Notes: a model not told the origin generated them from the sequence alone. Shown: positions 50,808-59,845, numbered from the stretch's first letter. The stretch is DNA of 64,000 bases from Arcicella sp034931005 (GCF_034931005.1 NZ_JAYGIN010000003.1:58120-122119); one strand, 5' to 3'. Numbers and translations are program-made.

Positions 50808-50835
50808 GTGATATTTTGAAATGATTGGTATTAAA
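50808..50835 (+). promoter_or_regulatory. Candidate ECF-sigma promoter upstream of the sigma gene
   Basis: GTGATATTTTGAA (50808-50820), 8 nt, then TATTAA (50829-50834), followed by the sigma ATG at 50859. The same motif with identical spacing recurs at 51410-51436. Confidence 0.6.
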
Positions 50836-50858
50836 GCCAAATCATTCAATTTAAAATC

Positions 50859-51413
50859 ATGTTTACAGAAGAAAACGACATATTGTTGAAAATAAGAAAA
50901 GAGGAAAATGCAGCTTTTGATTTGCTGTATAAATTCTATTTTCCATCAATTGCTTACTATATTCAACATAATTCAGGCAATACGGCAGATGCAGAAGATG
51001 TATTTCAAGAAGCAATCATTGTTTTGCTTCAAAAATCGAAAGAGCCACATTTTATGCTTACGGCTTCTTTGAAGACATATTTGTTTGCCATTGCTAAAAA
51101 CATTTGGTTGAAAAAGTTAAGAACCAACCATTTGGTATATCAAGCAAGTATTGAAGATTTGGAGGAATGCGATTTTTGTGAATTGGAGGATTTTGAAGAG
51201 AGGATTTCTTTGGGAGAGAAAATTTCAGCATTGATGTTCCGATTGTCAGTAAGTTGTCAACGAATATTAAGATTGTCATTTTGGTTTGGCGATTCCATAG
51301 AAACAATAATGGAAAAGGTAGGCTATAAAAATAAACATTCAGCCAGTAGTCAGAAAAATAAATGTTTAGATAAAATGCGTGAACTTTCGGAAGAAAACCT
51401 ATCATTAAAGTGA
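50859..51413 (+). CDS. ECF RNA polymerase sigma-70 factor
   Basis: A 184-residue extracytoplasmic-function sigma factor. Region 2 is EENAAFDLLYKFYFPSIAYY, NTADAEDVFQEAIIVLLQ (the DAEDVFQE helix contacts core polymerase) and TYLFAIAKNIWLKKLR. Region 4 is SCQRILRLSFWFGDSIETIME, VGYKNKHSASSQKNKCLDKM, with the recognition helix at the end. No anti-sigma gene follows; the next gene encodes a peroxiredoxin-like membrane protein. Matching bipartite motifs upstream of both genes suggest positive autoregulation. Confidence 0.9.
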   Translation: MFTEENDILLKIRKEENAAFDLLYKFYFPSIAYYIQHNSGNTADAEDVFQEAIIVLLQKSKEPHFMLTASLKTYLFAIAKNIWLKKLRTNHLVYQASIEDLEECDFCELEDFEERISLGEKISALMFRLSVSCQRILRLSFWFGDSIETIMEKVGYKNKHSASSQKNKCLDKMRELSEENLSLK

Positions 51414-51437
51414 TATTTTGAAGAACCTGATATTAAT
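51410..51437 (+). promoter_or_regulatory. Candidate ECF-sigma promoter upstream of the peroxiredoxin-like gene
   Basis: GTGATATTTTGAA (51410-51422), 8 nt, then TATTAA (51431-51436); 13 plus 6 bases and the spacing are identical to the site upstream of the sigma gene. It overlaps the sigma stop codon and lies 31 nt before the ATG. Confidence 0.6.
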
Positions 51438-51467
51438 GTTTGTAAATAAATTTTAAAATATTAAATC

Positions 51468-52124
51468 ATGGAAAACACAAAGAAAATTACTCGCAAATCA
51501 CAGACATTAAGAAAAACGCTTTTTGCTATTTTAGGTGGAATAGGCTTACTTTTTGGTTATTTGTTTATTGAAGCAAATGCCAATGTTCCGACAAAATTGG
51601 AAGTTAATCAATCAATACCTGATTTTACAGCGACAGACGTTACTGGAAAAACAGTTAGTAATACCACTTTAAAAGGGAAAAAAGCCATTGTTGTTTTTGA
51701 ACGCTTTGTGGGCTGTCCTGTTTGTAATGCTCATGTGCATCAACTCATGCAGGAATACAAAAAAATGAAAGAAAAAGGAATTGAATTGATAGTAATTTAT
51801 GAATCATCAAATGAAAACTTGATGAAATATGCGACTACCGAAGAAATTCCGTTTACACTTATCGCCGACCCCAATGGAACATTGTATGATACTTTTGGTG
51901 TTACAAAATCAATGGCAAAAGTGCTAAAAGGGTTTGTATTTAAGGGAGGAAAAACCGCTGCCAATGAAGGCGAAAAGGCTTACAGGGGGAAGTATGAAAT
52001 GGATGGCTCAAAGAGTAGATTAACGGCAGAGTTTTTGATAAATACTGATGGAACAATTGCCAATGCTCATTATGCACAATATTTGAATGATAATTTGTCG
52101 ATGGAAGTGATTAAAAACTTCTGA
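51468..52124 (+). CDS. Peroxiredoxin-like (AhpC/TSA family) membrane-anchored protein
   Basis: A 218-residue protein with one N-terminal transmembrane segment (LFAILGGIGLLFGYLFIEA) and a periplasmic thioredoxin-fold domain of the AhpC/TSA peroxiredoxin-like type. The active-site region is VVFERFVGCPVCNAHVHQL, with a CPVC pair in place of the single peroxidatic Cys of classical peroxiredoxins, followed by LIVIYESSNENL and FTLIADPNGTLYDTFGV. It may be a peroxide or thiol reductase in the periplasm. The upstream ECF sigma gene is probably cotranscribed or coregulated, and the DsbD gene downstream could supply electrons. Confidence 0.85.
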   Translation: MENTKKITRKSQTLRKTLFAILGGIGLLFGYLFIEANANVPTKLEVNQSIPDFTATDVTGKTVSNTTLKGKKAIVVFERFVGCPVCNAHVHQLMQEYKKMKEKGIELIVIYESSNENLMKYATTEEIPFTLIADPNGTLYDTFGVTKSMAKVLKGFVFKGGKTAANEGEKAYRGKYEMDGSKSRLTAEFLINTDGTIANAHYAQYLNDNLSMEVIKNF

Positions 52125-52307
52125 TAAAGCTCCCATTTCCTTCAATCTGCGTCAGATGTTTGCAAAATTGGACTACTTATTTTGTAAACCTTTTAAATAC
52201 AGTAACATATTATTAAATTTGTAACTAATACTTTACATTAGTGTTTTACGTTTACTTTTACGGAAATCGGACTAACCATTGATTATTTCCTTACAACCCA
52301 TCTTCAA

Positions 52308-54443
52308 ATGAAAAAGATATTTTTTAGTTTCATTACCCTTCTAATTTTCTCAATAGGTGTCAATGCTCAGAAAGTTACACCCGCAAAATGGTCATGGGCA
52401 TTTTCAAAACCAAATCCTGCCGTTGGTGAAACTGTTGATATTATTTTTACCCTAAAAATGAACAAATCTTGGCATCACTACGCTTCTGATTTTAGTCCGA
52501 GTGTTGGTCCAATTGTTTCAACGATTAAATTAAAAACTAATGATTCTTTTGAGGCTGTTGGTGGTTTAAAATCAATTAAGTCGATAAAAAAACACGACGA
52601 TATTTTTGACGGAGATGTTGCTTATTTTGAAGGAAAAGGCGAAATGCGTCAGTCAGTTAAGATTTTAAAGGAAAATCCAGTCATTGAAGGAACGTATGAC
52701 GGGCAGGTTTGTTCGGACGTAACAGGGCAGTGTGTCCCCGTAAAAGGAGCTTTTAAAGTAGAAGCAAAATCAGGTGCGACAACAGACGCATCTGCAAAAA
52801 AAAAAACTGAAGACGAATTAAAAGTTGAAGCCGATAAGGTTTCGACAGACAATACAGAACCAACTCAACAGGAGGAGAAAATTGTTCCAACCACTGCGGT
52901 AACTGAAAATGTTGCTGATAGTGCAAAGGAATCAGTTTCTGCTCCTGTTGCTGTTTCAGACACATCCGTATCAGTTTCAGCGACTGAATCTACCGAAGAA
53001 AAACCCGAAGAAGAATCAATTTTAACCTTTTTCTTGATTGCTTTGGGCGTTGGTTTAGCCACTTGTTTGACTCCCTGCGTATATCCATTAATTCCGATGA
53101 CGGTTAGTTTTTTCATCAAACAAAAAAATGGCGTTGGAAAAGCATTCCTTTACGGAGCTTCAATTATTGGAATTTATGTTTTGTTTGGAACGGTAATCGC
53201 TGGAACTTTAGGACAAGCCGCTCCCAATTTTATCAGTACACACTGGATTCCAAATTTATTGTTTTTTGCAATTTTTATCATTTTTGGCTTATCATTTTTG
53301 GGTTTATTTGAAATTCAATTACCCTCAAATTTTGTCAATAATGTAGATGCACAGTCAGACAGAGGCGGTTTCATCGGTATTTTCTTCATGGCATTTACCT
53401 TGGCTTTGGTGTCGTTTTCATGTACAGGACCATTTGTGGGAACATTATTAGGTTTAGGAGCATCGGGTAAATTTGTAAAACCAATTATCGGAATGTTCGG
53501 CTTTGGTTTGGGTTTAGCTTCGCCGTTTGTATTGTTAGCCTTATCGCCTTCATTGTTAAAGAAAATCCCGAAATCAGGTGGTTGGATGAATACCATTAAA
53601 GTGTTTTTCGGTTTCTTAGAATTAGCTTTAGCTCTTAAATTTTTCAGTACCGTTGACCAAACTTACCACTGGAGAATTTTAGACAGAGAAATTTTCTTGG
53701 CGATTTGGATTGCTACATTTACTTTGATGGGTTTACATTTATTGGGTAAATTCTTGATGCCACACGACGATAAAGTAGAGAAATTGAGCGTTGGTAGATT
53801 AGTGGTTGCTTTGTCGGTATTCTCATTTGTGGTTTATTTAATTCCAGGGTTATTTGGAGCTCCATTGAAAGCCCTTTCTGGACTTTTACCTCCAACTGAA
53901 ACGCAAGATTTTGTGTTGACCAGAAGTTCAGGAGAAGTAGCTGAAAGTTCAAATCCAGATTTTCCTAAAACGATAAAATATAGTTCATTTTTGAAATTGC
54001 CACACGGAATTCAAGGTTTCTTTGACTATAAAGATGCCGTAGCGTATGCTCAGAAAGTGAATAAGCCGATTTTTATTGATTTCACGGGACACGGTTGTGT
54101 GAATTGTAGAAAAATGGAAGCCAGCGTGTGGTCTGACCCAGAAGTGTTGAAGCGACTCAAAAATGATTACGTTGTGGTTGCGTTATACGTAGATGATAAA
54201 ACGGAATTGCCAAAGAGTGAGTGGTTTACGTCAAAAGATGATGGTTTAGAAAAAACAACCCTCGGCGACCAAAACCTTGATTTTGAAATTACGCATTTCA
54301 ACGCCAATGCACAACCTTATTATTGTTTGGTGAATCCAAATGTTTACCCAAAGCCGATGCTTTTACCCCGTGCTTTTGACCAAGATATTAAGAAATTCAT
54401 TGAGTTTTTAGATGCGGGTAAAGCAAAGTTTGAAGGGAAGTAG
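52308..54443 (+). CDS. dsbD: Thiol:disulfide interchange protein DsbD
   Basis: A 711-residue three-domain DsbD that carries reducing equivalents from cytoplasmic thioredoxin to the periplasm. Order: signal peptide (ending NAQ), DsbD-alpha domain with Cys135 and Cys142 (YDGQVCSDVTGQCVPV), an Ala/Thr/Glu-rich linker (about 155-235), eight-helix membrane domain with Cys near 252 and 256 in ATCLTPCVYPLIPM and SFSCTGPFVG, and a C-terminal thioredoxin domain with Cys597 and Cys600 in GHGCVNCRKME. All six redox Cys are present. It follows the peroxiredoxin-like gene after a 180-nt gap with its own possible TAAATTTG -7 box near 52214-52221. Confidence 0.95.
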   Translation: MKKIFFSFITLLIFSIGVNAQKVTPAKWSWAFSKPNPAVGETVDIIFTLKMNKSWHHYASDFSPSVGPIVSTIKLKTNDSFEAVGGLKSIKSIKKHDDIFDGDVAYFEGKGEMRQSVKILKENPVIEGTYDGQVCSDVTGQCVPVKGAFKVEAKSGATTDASAKKKTEDELKVEADKVSTDNTEPTQQEEKIVPTTAVTENVADSAKESVSAPVAVSDTSVSVSATESTEEKPEEESILTFFLIALGVGLATCLTPCVYPLIPMTVSFFIKQKNGVGKAFLYGASIIGIYVLFGTVIAGTLGQAAPNFISTHWIPNLLFFAIFIIFGLSFLGLFEIQLPSNFVNNVDAQSDRGGFIGIFFMAFTLALVSFSCTGPFVGTLLGLGASGKFVKPIIGMFGFGLGLASPFVLLALSPSLLKKIPKSGGWMNTIKVFFGFLELALALKFFSTVDQTYHWRILDREIFLAIWIATFTLMGLHLLGKFLMPHDDKVEKLSVGRLVVALSVFSFVVYLIPGLFGAPLKALSGLLPPTETQDFVLTRSSGEVAESSNPDFPKTIKYSSFLKLPHGIQGFFDYKDAVAYAQKVNKPIFIDFTGHGCVNCRKMEASVWSDPEVLKRLKNDYVVVALYVDDKTELPKSEWFTSKDDGLEKTTLGDQNLDFEITHFNANAQPYYCLVNPNVYPKPMLLPRAFDQDIKKFIEFLDAGKAKFEGK

Positions 54444-54596
54444 GGTTTAGGTTTTGTCATTAGTGGTTAGGTTTTAGTTGTTTGAACGCTACTAAAATCT
54501 AACCACTAATTGTTTTAAATGTGTCTTCAAAAAATGAGTCCAGAATTTAGAGGAGGCATTCCCGTTTCCCCATTTTCTAATAACTAATCACTACAC
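54444..54596. repeat. Inverted low-complexity repeat after dsbD
   Basis: GTTTAGGTTTTGTCATTAGTGGTTAGG near 54447-54475 is mirrored by CTAAAATCTAACCACTAAT near 54491-54509. No gene is seen. Confidence 0.55.
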
Positions 54597-54716
54597 TTAA
54601 AACTTCACCACTTTCCGAGTTACTGATTTTTCACCTGCTTTGAGTTTTAAGAAATATGTTCCTGCTTTCAAAGTTGAAAAGTCAATTATTGCCTCATGCG
54701 ACTGCATACTTGGGCA
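54597..54716 (-). pseudogene. C-terminal fragment of a T9SS-secreted protein
   Basis: On the minus strand, 39 codons ending in TAA at 54597-54599 read as the end of a T9SS type A sorting domain: IIDFSTLKAGTYFLKLKAG, then a basic KSVTRKVVKF ending. Upstream the frame closes at a TGA at 54717-54719, so the rest of the gene is absent. The matching N-terminal fragment lies at 57105-57209 on the same strand, with a restriction-modification cassette between the two. Confidence 0.8.
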
Positions 54717-54764
54717 TCATCAATCTTTTGCTTAACTTTATTAAGTTTCAACAAAATCAACACC

Positions 54765-55601
54765 ATGAATAAACAAGAGAGAGTGGCATTGGCTATTAAA
54801 GGGGTAGTATCAAAAATGATGGATAGAGTAATGGAAAACGTTTTAGTAAACGACCCGTTTGTCAAAGAAAAACACCATGCAAGCAAGCCACTTTACGCCG
54901 CATTAGTTCCTGATGAAATATTTAAAGGGTCACATTTTGAAAGACGTTTTGTAACTCCTTTTGGTGGTGTATGGGAAAAGTTAGCCCAAGTGGTAGCCAT
55001 TGAAGCACATGGGAGTTGCTCTATGGGACATACCATAATTGGAAATGTTGGAGCGGAAAGTTTGAGGCGAATACAAGAAGTTTTGAATAAATTGGAGCAT
55101 AATGTCAAAGGGAAAGACAAGGCTAAACCAGATTGGAAAACTGAGCTTGAATATATAAAACAAGGTGGTGGTGAGCCTATTTCTGTGAGTGTGACCTGCG
55201 ATATTTTTATTCATAATGAAATGACTGATGTTAGGTATGCTTTTGAACTAAAAGCACCTTTACCAAATAGTGACCAAACAAAAGTTAGTAAAGAAAAAAT
55301 GTTCAAATTGCTTGCAATGAACCCTCCACAAGTGGATTATGCCTTTTATGCCTTAGCTTACAATCCTTATGGAAGAAAAGAAGACTATAAATGGGGTTTT
55401 CCTCTAAGATGGTTTAATATGCAGAAAGATGAATCTGTCTTGATAGGAGACGAATTTTGGGAATTGATAGGAGGAAAAGGAACTTACAGTAACTTTATTA
55501 AAGAAGTGAATTTTCTTGGAAAAGAATACAGAGAACGTATTTACAGAGAATTTTTACAAATAGAACCACCTGTAAATTTTGAAGATAATTTACTCAAATA
55601 A
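54765..55601 (+). CDS. TdeIII-like type II restriction endonuclease
   Basis: A 278-residue protein from the ATG at 54765; the frame is open upstream, but that part overlaps the broken T9SS gene. It resembles TdeIII-family type II endonucleases: SHFERRFVTPFGGVWEKLAQ is the recognisable segment. A PD-(D/E)XK core can be read as Asp146 in VTCDIFIH, with Glu161 and Lys163 in YAFELKAP. The TdeIII family cuts GGNCC-type sites, but specificity here is inference. It overlaps the C5-methyltransferase frame region with its stop just before the methyltransferase ATG (7 nt gap), the usual order of a nuclease/methyltransferase pair. Confidence 0.65.
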   Translation: MNKQERVALAIKGVVSKMMDRVMENVLVNDPFVKEKHHASKPLYAALVPDEIFKGSHFERRFVTPFGGVWEKLAQVVAIEAHGSCSMGHTIIGNVGAESLRRIQEVLNKLEHNVKGKDKAKPDWKTELEYIKQGGGEPISVSVTCDIFIHNEMTDVRYAFELKAPLPNSDQTKVSKEKMFKLLAMNPPQVDYAFYALAYNPYGRKEDYKWGFPLRWFNMQKDESVLIGDEFWELIGGKGTYSNFIKEVNFLGKEYRERIYREFLQIEPPVNFEDNLLK

Positions 55602-55608
55602 CAACGAT

Positions 55609-57165
55609 ATGAATAATAATAGCCGATTTACTTTTATTGACCTTTTTTCAGGAATTGGTGGATTTAAAATGGCTTTGAGTAATCTTGGAGGGCATTGTGT
55701 GAATTTTAGTGAAATAAATAAAGATGCCATTAACACCTATTGCATAAATTTTGATGAAGATTCTGAGAATAATTTAGGTGATATTACAAAGGTTAAAGAG
55801 TTACCTAAGCATGATTTATTGACGGGTGGAGTTCCTTGTCAGAGTTGGTCAATTGCAGGGAAGAATCTTGGTTTTGATGATGATAGAGGACAACTCTGGA
55901 ATGATACTATTTATCTATTGAACCAATCTAAACCCAAAGCATTTATTTTTGAAAATGTGAAGGGGTTGATTGACCCAAGAAATAAAGAAGCACTTTCTTA
56001 TATTTTGAAGCGTATCGAAGAAGCAGGTTATTTTGCAAATTATTATTTAATTAATTCTTATGATTACGGCGTTCCTCAGAATAGAATGAGAATTTATATC
56101 ATAGGTTTTAGATATAAAGAGTTTGCTGATAAATTTCGTTTACCAAAACCTTTAAGTAAAAAAATAAAACTAAAAGATATTCTGACAGATTTTGAGTCAA
56201 ATCTCATTCTGAAAGAACACGTTTTTCAAACAAATTTATTTGGAGAAACTATCATTCCAAAGAATATGAGTTTGTCGAGTAGTAACGGACTCAATGATTA
56301 TTTTTTGTTTAATGATTTACGAAATGGGCATTCTACTATTCATTCTTGGGATATTTTGGATACGACAGAAAGACAAAAAGAAATCTGTTATTTACTTTTG
56401 AAAAATAGGAGGAAAAGTAATTATGGAAGTTTAGATGGTAATCCTTTATCTATATTTCATTTTCAAGGTTTAGATAGAACAATTACACAAGATGAGTTAA
56501 ATGATTTGGTAGAAATAAATATCCTAAAAGCTGAGAATTACGCTTTTATTGTTAATGATTATAATGCTCATGATTTATCAGAAGATGAAATTTTAGTATT
56601 GAATTGTAATCAAGATAATATTTTAGTGATTGATAAGTTGAAAACTAATCGAACCTTAAAAGTTAAAAATATATCTATTTCAAAAACTATAAAATTATTA
56701 GAAGAGAAGAAAATTATTAGTTGTGATGAAGTAAGATACGATTTTAAAAATACTAAAATAAGTACAGGATTATACGGAATTAACAGAGTTTTTCTACCAA
56801 GCTCTAATATTTTCCCGACTTTAGTTGCAAGTGATACCAATGATTTTGTAACATTAAAAGAAATAGAAGCTAAAAGCGAAGATGATTATAAAAAACAATT
56901 TTTAAAGGAAATCTATCAAAAAGGCGATTACAGAAGAATTACAAAAGAAGAAGCCTGTTTAATTCAAGGATTTCCCAAAGACTATATTCTGCCTGAAAAT
57001 AGAGCAAGATGGATGAAATTATTGGGCAATAGTGTTTCTGTTCCAGTGATTGAAGTATTAGCAAAAGCTATTATTGATACAGGAGTTTTTGATGAAGAAA
57101 ATAGTATTGCTTCATTGCCACATAAAGGGGCATTGGAAGAAATGGTTTGCGAAAATAAAGGGTAG
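55609..57165 (+). CDS. DNA (cytosine-5) methyltransferase paired with the TdeIII-like nuclease
   Basis: A 518-residue C5-cytosine methyltransferase from the ATG at 55609. Motifs: FIDLFSGIGGFKMAL, GGVPCQSWSIAG with catalytic Cys77, ENVKGL (about 115-120), YGVPQNRMRIYIIGFR, EEACLIQGFPKDY and LGNSVSVPVIEVLAKAI. The region between motifs VIII and IX is unusually long (about 250 residues), holding the target-recognition domain. It protects the host from the upstream nuclease. The last 15-20 residues (SLPHKGALEEMVCENKG) are encoded on the opposite strand of what looks like a signal peptide from the disrupted T9SS gene, so the natural C-terminus was probably nearer GVFDEEN. Confidence 0.92.
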   Translation: MNNNSRFTFIDLFSGIGGFKMALSNLGGHCVNFSEINKDAINTYCINFDEDSENNLGDITKVKELPKHDLLTGGVPCQSWSIAGKNLGFDDDRGQLWNDTIYLLNQSKPKAFIFENVKGLIDPRNKEALSYILKRIEEAGYFANYYLINSYDYGVPQNRMRIYIIGFRYKEFADKFRLPKPLSKKIKLKDILTDFESNLILKEHVFQTNLFGETIIPKNMSLSSSNGLNDYFLFNDLRNGHSTIHSWDILDTTERQKEICYLLLKNRRKSNYGSLDGNPLSIFHFQGLDRTITQDELNDLVEINILKAENYAFIVNDYNAHDLSEDEILVLNCNQDNILVIDKLKTNRTLKVKNISISKTIKLLEEKKIISCDEVRYDFKNTKISTGLYGINRVFLPSSNIFPTLVASDTNDFVTLKEIEAKSEDDYKKQFLKEIYQKGDYRRITKEEACLIQGFPKDYILPENRARWMKLLGNSVSVPVIEVLAKAIIDTGVFDEENSIASLPHKGALEEMVCENKG

Positions 57166-57209
57166 CCACAAAATAGGCAGAAGGCAATAATTGCGTAGAG
57201 TTTTTTCAT
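57105..57209 (-). pseudogene. N-terminal (signal peptide) fragment of the broken T9SS-secreted protein
   Basis: On the minus strand from ATG at 57207-57209, MKKLYAIIAFCLFCGYPLFS forms a full signal peptide, followed by QTISSNAPLCGN, an opening typical of secreted Bacteroidota surface proteins. Past about residue 35 the frame runs into the methyltransferase coding region antisense. It matches the orientation of the T9SS C-terminal fragment at 54597-54716, supporting one original gene split by the cassette. Confidence 0.62.
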
Positions 57210-57224
57210 TTGTGTGGAATGTGT

Positions 57225-57335
57225 GTAACACAGACTTTAGTCTGTAAGTTTACAATAGTCACAGGGGACTGTAAAACTATTGAGGTATTAACTTGACTTA
57301 CAGACTGAAGTCTATGTTACGTTAATCTGTGTTAC
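57225..57335. repeat. GTAACACAGACT inverted-repeat element
   Basis: GTAACACAGACTTTAGTCTG (57225-57244) is mirrored by CAGACTGAAGTCTATGTTAC (57301-57320), with a further GTGTTAC at 57329-57335. The same end sequence bounds the tandem-repeat block at 13449-13621, so this is a dispersed family. Confidence 0.7.
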
Positions 57336-57337
57336 TT

Positions 57338-59746
57338 TTAATATATCTTCGGGAAACGCTGAGGGTTAAACTCACTCATCATGGCATAGGCAGCATCAAA
57401 AACGTTTTCTGCGTTTGGTTTCGAGAAGTAATCACCGTCTGAACTATAAGCTGGTCGGTGCGGAACAGCCGCCAGACAAACGGGTTTCGAGTCTAAATAA
57501 CGATAAGCATTTTGTTCGTCCAAAACGTGTTGCATCATGTACGCCGAACCACCGCCTGGCATATCTTCATCGGCAAAAATCACACGATTGGTCTTTTTGA
57601 TTGATTCCACAATTTTATGCGAAATATCAAAAGGTAAAAGCGTCTGAACGTCAATCACTTCTACTGAAATATCCATTTCTTCCAATTGACGAGCCGCTTC
57701 CATCACAATTCTACACATAGAACCGTACGTTACAATCGTAATGTCACGTCCTTCTCTGATAACTTCGGGTACGCCCAAAGGCACACGCATATCGTGGAGG
57801 TTATTCGGTAATTTTTCTTTCAAACGGTAGCCATTCAAGCACTCAATTACAATCGCTGGGTCATCTGAATTTAGAAGTGTGTTGTACATTCCCGCCGCTT
57901 GGGTCATGTTGCGAGGTACGCAAAGATGTATGCCTCTCAAACCGCCCAATAAAACAGACATCGGAGAACCTGAGTGCCAAATGCCTTCCAAACGGTGTCC
58001 ACGAGTACGGATGATTAAAGGGGCTTTTTGTCCACCCGCCGTGCGATATTGCAAACAAGCCAAATCGTCCGAAAGGGTTGCGAATGGATAAAGGATATAA
58101 TCTAAATATTGAATTTCGATAATTGGGCGAAGTCCACGCATAGCCGCCCCAATTCCCTGACCCACAATGGTCATTTCACGGATTCCAGTGTCGGTAATTC
58201 TTAGTTCACCGTGTTTTTCCTGTAATCCCGCAAGGGTTTGATTTACGTCGCCAATTTTACCAACGTCTTCTCCCAAAATGAAAATTCTTGGGTCAATCGT
58301 AAATAAATGGTCGAAGTTTTTATTCAAAATCTCACGTCCGTCCACACTTGGAGAACTTCCATCATATTCAGGCTCAACGGCTTGGACTTTCAGCGGAGAT
58401 TCGTCTGAAATACTGAATTGATGCGAATCAAAACGCTCAAAATTGAGTTCTGCCGTTTTGGCTAACCATTCACGTAATCCTTGTTTTGCGGGCGATTCTT
58501 CAAAACGTAAAGCTCTCAACACTTTTCTAACTGCCACTACATTTTCATGGTGAATAGGATTAACTGCTTTGCGTAAGTCTTCGGCAATGGCTTTTACTTC
58601 TGCTCCGTTTTGAGTTTCTGCTGCCGCTTGGTACATCAACGAAAGAGCATCTTCACGTTCTGGTTTTACAGAATCGGTATAAGCTTGCCATGCTGATTTT
58701 TGGCAACGACGAGCCTCTTTTACGGCTTCTTTATCAATTTCTTGTAGTTCTTCTTCCGTAGCAAAGCCTTCTGAAATAATCCATTCACGAAATTTTAGAT
58801 TACAGTCAAAATCAAGTTCAAATTGTAATCTTTCGGTAGATTTATAACGCTCATGAGAGCCAGAAGCGGAGTGTCCTTGTTGTTGGGTAACTTCTTCAAC
58901 GTGAACCAATGAAGGAATATGGAACTCACGAGCTAAAGTTGCGGCTTTTTGGTAAGTTTCCATCAAGCCCACATAATCCCATGCTTTTACGGTAAAAATT
59001 TCAAGACCTGCTCCGTCTTCGTTGCGTTGGTAGCCTGCCAATGCTTTTGAAATAGAAGATTTTGTCGTTTGGTATTCAGAAGGAACAGAAATTCCATAGC
59101 CATCGTCCCAAACAGACATCACCAACGGAATTTGTAAAACTCCTGCGGCATTGATACATTCCAAAAACATTCCTTCTGAAGTAGAAGCATCGCCAATAGT
59201 AGAGAAACAAACTTCGTTTCCATCACGAGTGAATTTTTCTGAAACGTCTTGTAAATCAGGGAGATGTCGGTAAAGTTTAGAAGCATAAGCGGCTCCAACT
59301 GCACGAGGCATTTGCCCTGCTGTTGAAGACACTCCACCGATTGAGTTATATAATTTAGTTTGGTCGAGCCATTTGCCATCTTTATCCAACCAACGAGTAG
59401 CGTGGTGGTTGTTCATGGTTCGTCCGCCCGTATGTGGGTCAAACTCAACGTCTGGATGTCCGTAGAGTTGAGAAAAATATTGCGTCCAAGTCATGTCACC
59501 AACTGCTGCCACAATGGTTTGGTCACGATAATATCCCGAAACGAAATCACCTGCTTGCATGGCACGAGCCAGTGCTATTTGGCACATTTCTTTTCCATCT
59601 CCATAAATACCGAACTTTGCTCGTCCTGCAAAAACCTCTTTTCTTACCAATAAGCTACATTCTCGACTCAAACGGGCAAGATGATAATCAGCCAAGACCG
59701 ACTCTTTGCTGAATGTGAGGACTTCGGATAGTAGTGTGTTTTCCAA
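57338..59746 (-). CDS. Fused E1 alpha/beta 2-oxoacid (branched-chain type) dehydrogenase
   Basis: An 802-residue thiamine-dependent E1 component with alpha and beta subunits fused. The alpha half (about 1-440) has FGIYGDGKEMCQIALARAM, and a TPP-binding segment GDASTSEGMFLECINAAG then SVWDDGYGIS in place of the usual NN. The beta half (about 470-802) has GEDVGKIGDVNQTLAGL, RITDTGIREMTIVGQGIGAA and VEVIDVQTLLPFD. It decarboxylates a 2-oxoacid (branched-chain or pyruvate type) and transfers the acyl group to E2 lipoyl, as in Bacteroidota that encode fused E1. Neither E2 nor E3 is adjacent. A full consensus promoter lies upstream. Confidence 0.92.
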   Translation of the reverse strand: MENTLLSEVLTFSKESVLADYHLARLSRECSLLVRKEVFAGRAKFGIYGDGKEMCQIALARAMQAGDFVSGYYRDQTIVAAVGDMTWTQYFSQLYGHPDVEFDPHTGGRTMNNHHATRWLDKDGKWLDQTKLYNSIGGVSSTAGQMPRAVGAAYASKLYRHLPDLQDVSEKFTRDGNEVCFSTIGDASTSEGMFLECINAAGVLQIPLVMSVWDDGYGISVPSEYQTTKSSISKALAGYQRNEDGAGLEIFTVKAWDYVGLMETYQKAATLAREFHIPSLVHVEEVTQQQGHSASGSHERYKSTERLQFELDFDCNLKFREWIISEGFATEEELQEIDKEAVKEARRCQKSAWQAYTDSVKPEREDALSLMYQAAAETQNGAEVKAIAEDLRKAVNPIHHENVVAVRKVLRALRFEESPAKQGLREWLAKTAELNFERFDSHQFSISDESPLKVQAVEPEYDGSSPSVDGREILNKNFDHLFTIDPRIFILGEDVGKIGDVNQTLAGLQEKHGELRITDTGIREMTIVGQGIGAAMRGLRPIIEIQYLDYILYPFATLSDDLACLQYRTAGGQKAPLIIRTRGHRLEGIWHSGSPMSVLLGGLRGIHLCVPRNMTQAAGMYNTLLNSDDPAIVIECLNGYRLKEKLPNNLHDMRVPLGVPEVIREGRDITIVTYGSMCRIVMEAARQLEEMDISVEVIDVQTLLPFDISHKIVESIKKTNRVIFADEDMPGGGSAYMMQHVLDEQNAYRYLDSKPVCLAAVPHRPAYSSDGDYFSKPNAENVFDAAYAMMSEFNPQRFPKIY

Positions 59747-59813
59747 GGCTGAGATGGGTTAATGGTCGATAATGGGTTGATACTTGATGTTTGAAATTCG
59801 AGTATCTAACTGT

Positions 59814-59845
59814 CAAAAATACAAAAAATTAATTAGTACAACAAA
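59814..59845 (-). promoter_or_regulatory. Promoter of the E1 alpha/beta gene
   Basis: On the minus strand, -33 TTTG (59842-59845) and -7 TATTTTTG (59814-59821) are exactly 20 nt apart, a full consensus match. Confidence 0.75.

Noticed and set aside
52181..52221. dsbD promoter built from TTTG at 52181 and TAAATTTG at 52214
   Set aside because: The spacing is 29 nt, well beyond the consensus; only the -7 box is noted.
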